NCBI GenBank assembly: GCA_029216955.1
Contig: JANAVB010015600.1
Location: forward strand, 35,968,497 to 36,032,496
Source of the DNA: Iris pallida
Lineage: Eukaryota > Streptophyta > Magnoliopsida > Asparagales > Iridaceae
Direction of reading: 5' to 3'
Length of the DNA: 64,000 nt
Under the pieces are notes generated by a model. The model did no database searches, was not told the origin of the DNA, and saw only the letters and a list, made by a program, of their open reading frames with translations. A program made the position numbers and the translations under genes. This document shows, one piece after another, positions 1 through 10,544 of this stretch; position 1 is the stretch's first letter; each line of letters starts with the position of its first letter.

Positions 1-545
1 GAGAATTTGGGCATTATTTCTTCGATGATTAAATCTCTTATTTTTGAACTGTGTATCATTCCTTGGACCCGGATTGTAGTGATTTCTTTGGCTTCCACGA
101 CATCCATGCCCTCTACCTCTATAATTTTCTCGACCTCTAGTATTTTGCCGAGCACTAGTCGCATTCACTTCAGCTGGAATTGGTGCAGACCCAGTTGGTC
201 TACTAGTGTGGTTTCTGATCAATAACTTTTTTTTTCTCGGCCACGAGTAAAACATCAATGAGTTCCGAATACTTTTTAAAATTCCACTCCTTATACGTCT
301 GTTGTAGGGTCATATTAGTCGCATGAAATGTGATGAATGTTTTTTCTAGCATAAAATTCTCTGTCACTTCTTCACCACAAAGCTTCAATTGTGAAGTAAT
401 CCTGAACATAGCTGAATTATAGGCTGCAACTATCTTATAATATTGGAAACGTAAATTGAGCCATTCATGGAGTGCACCTGGTAGTATGACCATTTTCTGG
501 TGATCACATCTCTTAGCTAAAGATGCATAAAATTTATTCTTTTTG
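1..545 (-). pseudogene. Copia retrotransposon gag fragment (UBN2-type), subfamily 1
   Basis: Read on the minus strand, about 493 to 203 gives an open stretch with the plant Copia gag (UBN2-type) pattern, including QLKLCGEEVTENFMLEKTF and KYSELIDVLLVAEKK. Below 203 the frame continues into an Arg/Gly-rich segment (GRGHGRRG), which in this family comes just before the CCHC zinc knuckle. A TAA stop at about 223-225 breaks the frame. The window edge cuts the gene, so zinc knuckle, protease and pol are not seen. Gag would package the element RNA in cytoplasmic virus-like particles. Family assignment comes from recognised motifs; no search was run. Confidence 0.75.
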
Positions 546-797
546 CCCTAGCGGTATGCCAAGAGATGTATAAACATCAACATCAGGTTGCGCCTAGGGT
601 ATGCATGTGCAGAATAAATAAACAAAAATAACCATACCTATTACCGAAGTGGACAATCCGCAAATGGCGACTTCACTGGGATCCTCTCGCTTATTTTCTC
701 ATGTTAGAGCTTCGTGCTGATAACGTGTTTGAATAAACGTGGAAGAAAAAAATAGGAGAGAATATCTCTTATTAGTGTAATTTCATAGTGGTGTAAT
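546..797 (-). other. Copia leader with likely primer-binding region and LTR remnant
   Basis: This lies upstream of the gag fragment in its own (minus) direction. Around 735-706 the minus strand reads AACACGTTATCAGCACGA, a sequence I associate with the LTR/leader junction of this plant Copia group, so it is probably the primer-binding region. Sequence from about 797 to 736 would be the 3' tail of a 5' LTR. No full LTR is present. The leader joins the second gag fragment directly at about 797. Confidence 0.45.
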
Positions 798-886
798 TTC
801 AGGCCCTACTGCTCTTGAGTTGCTCACCGACACCACCAACGTCTCCCAGCGTTCTAACAGAGAACTCAAGAGCAGTAGGGCCTGAA
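798..886. repeat. Perfect 24-bp inverted repeat with 41-nt loop
   Basis: The arms are 798-821 and 863-886, exact reverse complements (core AGGCCCTACTGCTCTTGAGT). The loop is 822-862. The right arm lies in the ordinary gag reading frame of the adjoining Copia fragment. The left arm replaces the expected gag continuation, so the left arm looks like an inverted copy made at the junction, for example by template switching. Confidence 0.85.
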
Positions 887-1171
887 GCTCATCATCAATC
901 ACCATATTCATCACAGACAGCTGATTGATAATACTCTGAACCTTGTTTAGATGTTATTCTACTGGAGCACCCTCCGTGTACTTCGAGTTGACGAGTTGGC
1001 GAATAAGAAACACCTTGTTGCCAGCCGTCTTCCTTTCGTACATCGAATGCAGCTTCTCTCACAATGCTTTTGTCGAATTTTCCATGAACACGTGGTGAAA
1101 CACCGAATTATCCAACCAATGGCGGATGAATCCAACGGCCTTCCGATCCAGTCGTTTCCTGGCTTCAGCAG
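822..1171 (-). pseudogene. Copia retrotransposon gag fragment (UBN2-type), subfamily 2
   Basis: The minus strand encodes a typical Copia gag stretch with VGFIRHWLDNSVFHHVF near 1130, then SIINQLSVMNMVIDDELQ and SSLLERWETLVVSVSNS towards 830. This is the UBN2 gag domain just upstream of the zinc knuckle in related elements. The frame changes at about 1060, so it is broken. Upstream it is cut at 1171/1172 by the Gypsy LTR. Downstream it is cut at the inverted repeat and fused to the leader of another Copia subfamily. Confidence 0.7.
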
Positions 1172-3885
1172 TGGTGTGCTGTCGTATGCACCCAAAAATA
1201 AAACCTTTACTCTTAAAATGATTTGTAGAAGTGAGAGTAAGGATCGATCCCACGAAGAGTAATTAGTTTAGATTTGTGTTATGTGAACAAGGAGGGGGGA
1301 GATTCTTGAATATGATAATAGATAATTTAAGAAGAACTAAAAACAATTAAAGTCAATCAAAGGAACAAATATTGGTCTCAGTGAACATTCACCATTGGAA
1401 ATCATAAAATTGATCATTGATGCAAGCATAAATTAAATCATACTTTGAATACTTACCGTTGGAAGTATCTTCCTATCTCTCTTAGGCTTAGTTAATTAGA
1501 TACAAGCGACCTAATTAACTTTACTTACTAAATAATCTAAGACAAGCGCTATAGATTTAATCTAGCAATTTCTTAAAGAACAAAGAGATCGATAAAGCAA
1601 AACAATACAAGCACAAGCGGTTGTATTTAATTTTGTCAAAAGCTTTTCCCCTAAGATCTAATAAAACAAAGCAGTTTATTAAAGCTTGGTTGCTTCACAA
1701 ATTAGAAACATCAAACTATTACGGATTTGATATCTAATTTAGCGGTAGATCAAAATGAATAATAAACTAGTAGGCCTCCTAGTAATTAAACAAAACAATC
1801 ATGAAAGTTGGCATAGAAAAATATTCAATATTCAAAGTATAACTCAAATATATAAAACAATTTAGATCTCACAAGTTTACTGATTTCAAGGCTTCCGTAC
1901 ACTTCGACCAACAAGACTTTTAGCCGCACATGTTCATCAAAACTTCAAAAGAAAAGTTGGGGAAGAAGAAGAAGAGTTGTGTTGTGTTCTCATGATTTCT
2001 ACCCCCTTTTATACACCATAAATTAGTTGTTTCAAGCGCACAATATCTCCCCATATATCCTCTAAAAGTTACAACTTCTCAAACCAAATAGAATAAGTCA
2101 TAGAACAAGTAGGGAAATGGTTATTTTGGTTCCTATTTTTGTTCACAACATCTTTGATCCAACTTCAAGTCTAATTCCGTCCATGGTGCAGCTTGATTTG
2201 CGAAAAACACAAAATATAAAAGTTGTAGCCCTGTGTCTTAGCTTTCCAAATCTTTTTGAATCACCTCCATTACTTTTCGGATGAGAAAGTTATGGTCATT
2301 TTGGTAGAAGGTGTCAAAATTATCCAGAATTACAATTTAGCTCCATTTGCACATAGTGTCTCCAACTGCAACATAAATCAAAATAGAAATATAATGAGTA
2401 CCTTTAGTCATAAAATGAGCATAAATGGGGAACATTAAGTGATAAAAATAAAATATTTTATGTTCTCATCAAATACCCCCACACTTAACTTTTGTTCGTC
2501 CTCGGACAAAACTCTTATTTATTTATTTTTTTCAAAACGAAAATCAAGGTTGTAATGTCATAAATAAAGAATAACCATGCTCTTCAAAACTCATAACATA
2601 TCATAAAAATATATTCTTATACAACTTCTAATTACTTAGTAAGTAATTTTATTTGAAGATAGAGTAAACTAAATTGGTAGACCCTCACGGGAATAAACAC
2701 TCAACTCTCATATATTTGAAGGATATGTGTTTCGCTCAAATTCATTCCAAAAGAAATGGTCTACCATAAGCTTGTATATCTTCTCATTCTCTACCACTTG
2801 GACCACATGCATAACACAAATCATAAGGACTTTTATGAGTTGTAATGGGGTTTAGGATCAAGGTAGGATATATTTGGGAGCATAGCTCGAAAGTCATCAA
2901 AACTAGTGGAGCAAAAATGATTTAACTCAAGCTTGAATATATAAAATATATAAAACCAATCACCCCATTTAGCTTCTTCAAATTGACCTTAAAGCATTCA
3001 ACATACCCCTTTATTGGAATTGAAGAAAGAATTATGAAAATGAATATCAAAAGTAATTTCCTCCATCACTTTTTTTTTCATTACTTCTTTCTTCCTTTCT
3101 TTCTTTCTTTCTTTTTCTCATCATCTTTCTTTTCATTTTCTTTTTTCATTTTCATTTTTTTTTGCTTTTTTTCATTTTTTTTTCTTGATGGAACTCAAGA
3201 ATTTGAGAATAAAAATATGTAGCCAAACTAGAAATTCAGATACCTCCATACTTATTTTTATACACCCATACATATCATAATGCTCCACTAGTTTTCTGGC
3301 CTGGGTAAGGATTTTTTTTCCAGGTTAAAGCTTGTAATATGGGTTCACAAAAATAGAAGCAATAAGTCTCAAAGGGGTTCAACCAAAGGAAAAATAATTT
3401 TAGGGTAGGCTATTTGGCTTATGTAGCGTATAATAAAGATGGCCTTAATCATATTCATGTATGCATGTGCCGATGTGATCTCGAAGAGAATCTAAGCAAG
3501 TTCTAGAGAAACAAGTCCATGGAAGAATGTCTCTCATCAAAGAAAATAGTGAGACTGATGTGTCTGTCTAAAGGCTCAAAATCTCACCGGCTTTTGTCTA
3601 CCAAATTTAGTCCCAACCATCCTCAAGAAAAATAACTATACTAATTAATTCTAAGTTGAAAAGAGTATTTATTCAATCATGTTATGAATTTTTCAAACTT
3701 AGTTAAATCTTCCTCATGACATACACCACCAAAAATTATTGAAAATCACAAAAAAAACAAAACTTTTTTTTTGAAAATAAAATAAAATAAAACTTTATTG
3801 AAAACCACAAAAAATAAAATAAAATAAAAACTCATTTTTTTTGAAACATAAAAAAAAAACTGAAACTGCTTAAAATAATTTAAAT
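1172..3885 (-). repeat. 3' LTR of the Athila/Tat-like element
   Basis: About 2.7 kb. It matches 5047-7419 nearly base for base up to about 3543; the remaining 340 bp are unique to this copy. It includes a TTTC/pyrimidine-rich tract (3066-3185) and A/T homopolymer runs. The right boundary is placed next to the polypurine tract and is approximate, because no clean TG is visible there. Confidence 0.75.
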
Positions 3886-4060
3886 CCCCTCCCCCCCATT
3901 TAAACTGACATTATCCCAATGTAAGGCTAAATTCAAAGAAAAGACAAAAATAAACAAATTTTTTTTTTTGCAAGAATAAGAACAAACTCCCCTTGGGTTG
4001 CCTCCCAAGCAGCGCCTTTGTTTAATACGTCGTTGGCTCGACTCTATGCACACTTGAAAC
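3886..4060 (-). other. Polypurine tract and conserved 3' UTR of the Athila/Tat-like element
   Basis: The plus strand has CCCCTCCCCCCC at 3886-3897, which is a polypurine tract on the element strand, the plus-strand DNA primer next to the 3' LTR. About 100 bp further in is TTGGGTTGCCTCCCAAGCAG (about 3994-4013), the complement of a motif that recurs in the 3' UTR of plant Athila/Tat elements. Confidence 0.65.
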
Positions 4061-4075
4061 AACTATGCAGGGGTT

Positions 4076-4935
4076 TCACATATTGAATAGAGTCCTGCAA
4101 AATATATAGGGTAAAAGCATCTTGTTAAAAATTGGCAATGCCATATAAGGAAACTTACCTGACTGTTGCATTTTCAGAAAATCAGTGAATGCTGCTACAG
4201 TTTCCTGCAAATTAGATATCAAAGATAACACCTCATGCACTTCCTCAACATGCTCACTAATGGCAATATCGAATCCACCTTTGCCATTGAGTTCAAAAAC
4301 TTCTTGTGCATATGGTACTACATCGTCATTTGGAATGTTCATGTCGACAAAGTCGTTGATATCTTCTTCTTGTTTTCGCGATGTAGGCACTTTCTTTACT
4401 AGGTTGTCAACCTCTTTGCCACTTCTCAAAACGATTGCACTTGCATTTTCTTTCGGATTTATTATCGTTTGAGATGGTAGCTTCCCTGAACTTTGTGCCT
4501 CCAGCTTATTAATTGCTATAGCCATTTGCTCATTTGATTGTCCAAGCTTTGAATACTGGCCCTTGTCTCCTGTTGAAATTGAAAAGTATTAGTGGCAAGA
4601 GACATAACAATATCTTCTAAAGACATAGCAGAATTAGAAGTTTGGTCCAATTGTTGTTCACGAGGGTATGGTTTCTTGCACTGTTGGTAACTTGGGCAAT
4701 TTTGAGTTATACTGGGCTCGTCTTCAACTATTGGACACATATCAGTTGGATGCCCTGCTATTAAACAAATCTCACAAGCCATTATTGTTTGCATGTTACC
4801 ACCTACAACCATTTAATGAACAAAAGAAGTTAAACTAGCAATTTGTTGTTCAAGAGAATAAATATTTACCTCATTAGCATGCTTAAATGGAAGATCTAGA
4901 CAAGTGGGAAATTGTTGAGAATTGGTCGCCATGTC
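4076..4935 (-). pseudogene. Broken Gypsy gag (Athila/Tat type)
   Basis: Translation on the minus strand starts at an ATG near 4933 (MATNSQQFPT), then meets an in-frame TAA just before 4812. It resumes with a zinc-knuckle-like block, CEICLIAGHPTDMCP, and continues to a stop near 4516. A one-base shift there (QMSKWL versus QMAIAINKLEAQSSGKLPSQ) moves to the next frame, which has the hallmark NPKENASAIVLRSGKE and runs to 4076. The natural N-terminal part of gag seems missing, and the aspartic protease that should follow is absent. One stop plus one frameshift make it a pseudogene. Confidence 0.75.
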
Positions 4936-5023
4936 CTGTTAACATTGTTTTTGCTAATAAAAAATTATTTTATTACAAGAACGAAATAAAGATCACAAAA
5001 AGCACAAAAATTAACTAAAATTA

Positions 5024-5041
5024 CTCCCCGGCAACGCGCCA
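5024..5041 (-). promoter_or_regulatory. Primer-binding site, tRNA-Asp type
   Basis: The minus strand reads TGGCGCGTTGCCGGGGAG, one base short of the TGGCGCCGTTGCCGGGGA primer site known from Athila/Tat elements. It lies 5 nt inside the LTR end at 5047 and fixes the element orientation. Confidence 0.8.
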
Positions 5042-5046
5042 AAATT

Positions 5047-7419
5047 TGGTGTGCTGTCGTATGCACGCAAAAATAAAACCTTTACTCTTAAAATGATTTG
5101 TAGAAGTGAGAGTAAGGATCGATCCCACGAAGAGTAATTAGTTTAGATTTGTGTTATGTGAACAAGGAGGGGTGAGATTCTTGAATATGATAATAGATAA
5201 TTTAAGAAGAACTAAAAACAATTAAAGTCAATCAAAGGAACAAATATTGGTCTCAGTGAACATTCACCATTGGAAATCATAAAATTGATCATTGATGCAA
5301 GCATAAATTAAATCATACTTTGAATACTTACCGTTGGAAGTATCTTCCTATCTCTCTTAGGCTTAGTTAATTAGATACAAGCGACCTAATTAACTTTACT
5401 TACTAAATAATCTAAGACAAGCACTATAGATTTAATCTAGCAATTTCTTAAAGAACAAAGAGATCGATAAAGCAAAACAATACAAGCACAAGCGGTTGTA
5501 TTTAATTTTGTCAAAAGCTTTTTCCCTAAGATCTAATAAAACAAAGCAGTTTATTAAAGCTTGGTTGCTTCACAAATTAGAAACATCAAACTATTACGGA
5601 TTTGATATCTAATTTAGCGGTAGATCGAAATGAATAATAAACTAGTAGGCCTCCTAGTAATTAAACAAAACAATCATGAAAGTTGGCATAGAAAAATATT
5701 CAATATTAAAAGTATAACTCAAATATATAAAACAATTTAGATCTCACAAGTTTACTGATTCCAAGGCTTTCGTACACTTCGACCAACAAGACTTTTAGCC
5801 GCACATGTTCATCAAAACTTCAAAAGAAAAGTTGGAGAAGAAGAAGAAGAGTTGTGTTCTCATGATTTCTACCCCCTTTTATACACCATAAATTAGTTGT
5901 TTCAAGCACACAATATCTCCCCACATATCCTCTAAAAGTTACAACTTCTCAAACCAAATAGAATAAGTCATAGAACAAGTAGTAAAATGGTTATTTTGGT
6001 TCCTATTTTTGTTCACAACATCTTTGACCCAACTTCAAGTCTGATTTCGTCCATGGTGCAGCTTGATTTACGAAAAACACAAAATATAAAAGTTGTAGAC
6101 CTGTGTCTTAGCTTTCCAAATCTTTTTGAATCACCTCCATTGCTTTTCGGATGAGAAAGTTATGGTCATTTTGGTAAAAGGTGTCAAAATTGTCCATAAT
6201 TGCAATTTAGCTCTATTTTGTACATAGTGTCTCCAACTGCAACATAAATCAAAATAGAAATATAATGAGTACCTTTAGTCATAAAATGAGCATAAATGGG
6301 AAACATTAAGTGATAAAAATAAAACATTTTATGTTCTCATCAAATACCCCCACACTTAACTTTTGTTCGTCCTCGGACAAAACTCTTATTTATTTATTTT
6401 TTTTCTAAACGACAATCAAGGTTGTAATGTCATAAATAAAGAATAACCATGCTCTTCAAAACTCATAACATATCATAAAAATATATTCTTATACAACTTC
6501 TAATTACTTAGTAAGTAATTTTATTTGAAGATAGAGTAAACTAAATTGGTAGACCCTCACGGAAATAAACACTCAACTCTCATATATTTGAAGGATATGT
6601 GTTTCGCTCAAATTCATTCCGAAAGAAATGGTCTACCATAAGCTTGTATATCTTCTCATTCTCTACCACTTGGACCACATGCATGACACAAATCACAAGG
6701 ACTTTATGAGTTGTAATGGGGCTTAAGATCAAGGTAGGATATATTTGGGAGTGTAGCTCGAAAGCCATCAAAACTAGTGGAGCAAAAATAATTTAACTCA
6801 AGCTCGAATATATAAAATATATAAAACCAATCACCCCATTTAGCTTCTTCAAATTGACCTTAAAGCATTCAACATACCCCTTTATTGGAATTGGAGAAAG
6901 AATTATGAAAATGAATATCAAAAGTAATTTCCTCCATCACTTTTTTTTTCATTACTTCCTTCTTCCTTTCTTTCTTTCTTTCTTTCTTTTTCTCATCATC
7001 TTTTTTTCATTTTCTTTTTTCATTTTCATTTTTTTGCTTTTTTTTTCATTTTTTTTTCATGATGGAACTCAAGAATTTGAGAATAAAAATATGTAGTCAA
7101 ACTAGAAATTCAGATACCTCCACACTTATTTTTATACACCCATACATATCATAATGCTCCACTAGTTTTCTGGCCTGGGTAAGGATTTTTTTTTTTCAGG
7201 TTAAAGCTTGTAATATGGGTTCACAAAAATAGAAGCAACAAGGCTCAAAGGGGTTCAACCAAAGGAAAAATAATTTTAGGGTAGGCTATTTGGCTTATGT
7301 AGCATATAATAAAGATGACCTTAATCATATTCATGTATGCTTGTGCCGATGTGACCTCGAAAAGAATCTAAGCAAGTTCTAGAGAAACAAGTCCATGGAA
7401 GAATGTCTCTCATCAAAGA
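5047..7419 (-). repeat. 5' LTR of the Athila/Tat-like element, truncated
   Basis: Near-identical to 1172-3543, with scattered substitutions and small indels in T and A runs. Homology stops at about 7419, so the promoter-distal start of this LTR (about 345 bp present in the other copy) is missing. The break sits at a 17-bp sequence repeated at 7475. Confidence 0.8.
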
Positions 7420-7491
7420 TTGACAGAACTCACATTGACAAATCTCAACCTTTAATAACTCAGATAAAATTATAAGATTGACAGAACTCAC
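7417..7491 (+). repeat. 17-bp direct repeat at an LTR truncation point
   Basis: AGATTGACAGAACTCAC occurs at 7417-7433 and 7475-7491. The first copy overlaps the last bases shared by the two Athila/Tat LTRs, so it probably marks the breakpoint. Confidence 0.7.
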
Positions 7492-8136
7492 GTTAAACCC
7501 ATTGCCCTAATAGGTTCAACTCCCTCACCACTCTCAAGAAGAGAAACAAAAGATTACAATTGAGATCACTCACCAACCCATAGCAATCTCCCTAACCGAA
7601 GTTGACGACTCCTCGATTAGATCTTCTTCTTCTTTCTGTCTTGGATGACGAAGTCCTAAGAGCAAAGTACTTTCTCTTAGATTTTCTTGTGGACGAGCAC
7701 CCCGAATCTCCACTTTGTGCTTTATGCTTATTCTTTGTGCCTCCACCCTCAACCCATATATATAGGATGAGAAAACCCTATTTTAGGATGATTTCTTAAA
7801 TAGGAAGCCCTCAAATAAGAATCCTATTACACCTAAAATAACCAATCAATTATCATGTTTTAGATCATAATAGGGTTTCCTAAAATAAGAATCTTATTAT
7901 ATCTAAAATAGCACAACACCAATTGTGGACATTCAAATCAAATCAAATATTTAATTAGATTTGTATTCCCCAAACATGTTGTTACCAAATTCGGACTGGA
8001 CTCCAACAATAATTTCATAGTGGGAGGCAAATGCCTTATTTATACAAACCAATGGAGGTATAATATTAATATCTAACCGATGTGGGACTAATATACAAAG
8101 TGGGAATCCAACCCATTAGTAACCCATATTATAACA
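7420..8136 (-). mobile_element. LTR-like segment, probably a Copia or short LTR remnant
   Basis: On the minus strand it starts TGTTATAATATGGG at 8136, carries AGTCCCACATCGG and a TATA-like box, and ends in pyrimidine-rich and AT-rich sequence near 7420. This resembles a plant Copia-type LTR promoter. No primer site, polypurine tract or partner LTR is visible, so it may be a solo or truncated LTR. No credible coding frame is present. Confidence 0.4.
8034..8088 (-). promoter_or_regulatory. snRNA-type USE plus TATA arrangement
   Basis: The minus strand has GTCCCACATCG (8088-8078), an exact match to the plant snRNA upstream sequence element RTCCCACATCG. After 33 nt comes TATAAATAAGG (8044-8034). 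In plant snRNA genes a gap of roughly this size goes with Pol II and a shorter one with Pol III. The sequence downstream does not resemble U1-U6, so a promoter borrowed by, or convergent in, an LTR is more likely than an snRNA gene. Confidence 0.55.
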
Positions 8137-8560
8137 GTTTTTTAGTTTTTTGTCATTTTTTTGGTTATTTTTGTCGCTTTTTGGTATTTTTTTTTTCATT
8201 TTGTATTTTGTATTTTTGTCCTTTTTAGTAGCTTTTTTTCGTTATTTTTGAATTTTTTTGTCGTTTTGGTCAATTTTTTTTAGTTTTGTCCCTTTTTTTC
8301 GCTTTTCATCTTTTTTTTTCTTTTTGTCATTTTTTTCTTTTTGTCACTTTGTCTTTATTGGTAGTTTTTGTCATTTTTTTTCGTTTTTTTTAATTTTTTG
8401 GTCATTTTATTTGATTTTTTTGTTTTTTGTTTTTTTTTTGTTTTTGCTATTTTTTGTCTTTTTAATTTTTTTTGTCGTTTTACTTTTCTTTCTTTCTTTT
8501 TGATGTTACGTCCTTTTTGGTTTTTTTTTTTTGTTTTTTTAATTTTTTCGAGAATATTTA
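8137..8560. repeat. Degenerate T-rich low-complexity tract
   Basis: About 420 bp built from loosely repeated TTTTTGTC, TTTTTTGG and TTTTTCG units. Its apparent proteins (Phe-rich on plus, Lys-rich on minus) are artefacts of composition. Confidence 0.85.
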
Positions 8561-9544
8561 TATAGTCACCAAACATGAAAATATAATTTTTCAGAAAATT
8601 TAATTACTTGGAATTTGATTGCCGGAAACATAGAAATTTTGATTAAATAGTATTCCCAATACCAAACGCCGCCTAAGGGTTTGCTTGGTAACGGTAGTTA
8701 GTGAATTACACTTCCCTATTTAATTTTATTTATTTAAAAAACTTTCAGAACAGTTCGTTAGTGAAATACAAAGTATGGTTTGGACTGGCTTAAAATCCGC
8801 TACTTATAAAACCACCCAAAGTCGGACCCGTGGTACTCTAAAAATCCCTCATAACGGCTACCCCTACAATTGTTGAAAATCGGACACGCCCTCACGCACT
8901 CTGATACTATGTCTGAGACGTTGCCGCAATGAAACCGTCCCCACCCCTCAGCTGCCTCCACCACCTGGCCCCTCCATCCACCCCCCGTTCTCCCCACCCT
9001 AGCTGCACCACCACCAGCCCCCGTTCTCCGTAATGCTGCCGCCACTGCTACCATCGCCACTGGCTATGCGGGCGTCCGGAGAGCCCACAATTTGGCCCGC
9101 CTGGCCTTCTTATGGCCCGCCTAGATCGCACTCTAGCCCGCACTTGGCCCACAAATTGTCTTGCCTGGACCACCTTGCCCCACTTCTGGCCGTCATAGAT
9201 CTTTTTGCTTGTAGTGCTTGTCGTTGCTTTAGGTGAGGCAAATCAATGCCCATATCCAACCGGCGAAGCTATTCAGGAAGAGCTAATGGAGGTTTGCTAG
9301 AACGGTCTGAAGATTAAGTTGTTTAGGGTGCATTATGATCCAAGAGATCTGGTGAATGATGGTGGTATTGTTTGTTCATATATCCTTCCTAAAGAGAGTG
9401 AAGCTGATCTCACCCCGAATTGTGCGTTCAGATATTGAACCTAACATAGGTACTGAGCATGTAGATTAGGAGTGCATGATTTGGCTGAGATAGACTAGGA
9501 GTTACTTCAGAGGGCATAGGGGTCCCCAGTCCACCAGTGCCTAG
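8561..9544. other. Unassigned sequence with possible small-transposon ends and a GC-rich island
   Basis: Near 8656-8690 two termini-like sequences face each other: ATACCAAACGCCGCC, then TAA, then GGGTTTGCTTGGTAACGG. These could be ends of two Tourist/Harbinger-like elements sharing a TAA target, but I could not find the opposite ends. 8930-9200 is C-rich (Pro codons on plus, Gly/Val on minus), like a plant 5' UTR or first exon. 9240-9544 has short open stretches broken by stops and no family I recognise. Confidence 0.4.
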
Positions 9545-9734
9545 ACGCGACCCATTCTTCGGAAAGCAGTGCAGGAGGAGGCTGTCGAGTCCTCAGGAGG
9601 GTCGGCCTTACCAACTCAGAAGCTTCATTCAAAGGCTGCTGCACAGACTTCATCCAAGGATTGGTGTCTTGCGGTGAGTTTCACGCACACGAATGATGGA
9701 GGAATGTCGGACTACAATATGCCGAAGATGGATT
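9545..9734 (+). pseudogene. Left part of an unrecognised ORF split by Copia A
   Basis: After a TAG at 9542-9544 the plus frame is open through GGMSDYNMPKMD to the Copia A insertion point at 9734. When Copia A and one target-site copy are removed, the frame continues at 32487 (LLYGGDPLTNLCDSN) and stops at a TGA near 32548. The join is therefore open for about 84 codons. I do not recognise the product. It may be the end of an old gene or a dead transposon protein, or chance. Confidence 0.35.
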
Positions 9735-10533
9735 TGTTGGAATTGTTAGACAGAATTCATAACGCATGCAAATCAGAAGATATAAATCTAAGTAAAAGAA
9801 ATAAAGAGTTTTAGATTCGAGGCACGTTACAACGTTGTCCGTAGAATAGAATTCTGCCCCCACGAACAGTGCAGCGGGTTGCAAGCGATCTATCTCCGAG
9901 ATACAACGAATTCATTCCGATCCACAGTACCGTGCACCTGGTAATGATCTCACGAACGATCACAGCCGTTGGACAAAGGAGGAGTTGAACCGAAGAGAGG
10001 TTCTGGTTGCATTTCTCTTCTTTGCGAACACCCTTTCGAACGAGAGAGAGAGAGAGATTTATCATATCAAAACAGATAATCTGTTCGGTTTTTAAAATCT
10101 CTCTCTGTTTTTAAAATATGTCTCTGTTCGTGGCCAGAATAATCTCCGCGATCCACAAATCCCGTAACGGGATTATGTAGTAACAGGTCTACGGACGACC
10201 AGGCAACCGAACCAAATAATTAAAAAAATAAATCAAATAAAATTAAAAAGGAATTAGGAAATTACTTTTATACCTTGGTCCGGTCCGAGGCACGCAAGCG
10301 TACAAAGTGCTAAGTGTGCGACAAATAAACGTGTAAAAAATGCACATTAAATTGCGCACCCATGCGCGGGTCGGATGGGATGTAGCCTATCCCCTACAAA
10401 ATCTACTTATCCACTAAGGAGGGCAAAGCATTATATACAAAGGAGAACTTTTTCTCCTTTACCATATGGGACTAAAAGAAAGGATGCCTTTTTAAATCAC
10501 ATTGGAGTTGCTTCACAAGCAACAAAACCAATA
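9735..10533 (-). repeat. 3' LTR of Copia A
   Basis: 799 bp, matching 26555-27069 followed by 32136-32481. The plus-strand left end is TGTTGGAATTG; the right end CCAATA was CCAACA in the other copy. It includes the sequence GGAGAACTTTTTCTCC at about 10442-10457, a short dyad also present in the other LTR. Confidence 0.8.
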
Positions 10534-10534
10534 A

Positions 10535-10544
10535 TCCCCCACAT
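10535..10544 (-). promoter_or_regulatory. Polypurine tract of Copia A
   Basis: Plus-strand TCCCCCACAT next to the 3' LTR is ATGTGGGGGA on the element strand, the expected primer for second-strand DNA synthesis. Confidence 0.6.

Larger units (their letters stand above)
1172..7419 (-). mobile_element. Non-autonomous Athila/Tat-like Ty3/Gypsy element, gag only
   Basis: Two long near-identical direct repeats (1172-about 3885 and 5047-7419) flank about 1.1 kb of internal DNA. On the minus strand the internal part has an Asp-tRNA-type primer site, a broken gag with the motif SAIVLRSGKE, the sequence GGGAGGCAACCCAAGGGGA usual in the 3' UTR of this group, and a polypurine tract. There is no protease, RT or integrase, so copying would need proteins from a relative. 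The plus-strand left end TGGTGTGCTG gives a CA-ended LTR in the element's orientation. No TSD is found, because the right LTR stops about 345 bp short of its partner. The flanking gag is not recovered on the right side. Confidence 0.8.

Noticed and set aside
2983..3222. Phe-rich frame (and its copy at 6854-7096)
   Set aside because: It is a TTTC-rich tract inside the Athila/Tat LTRs.
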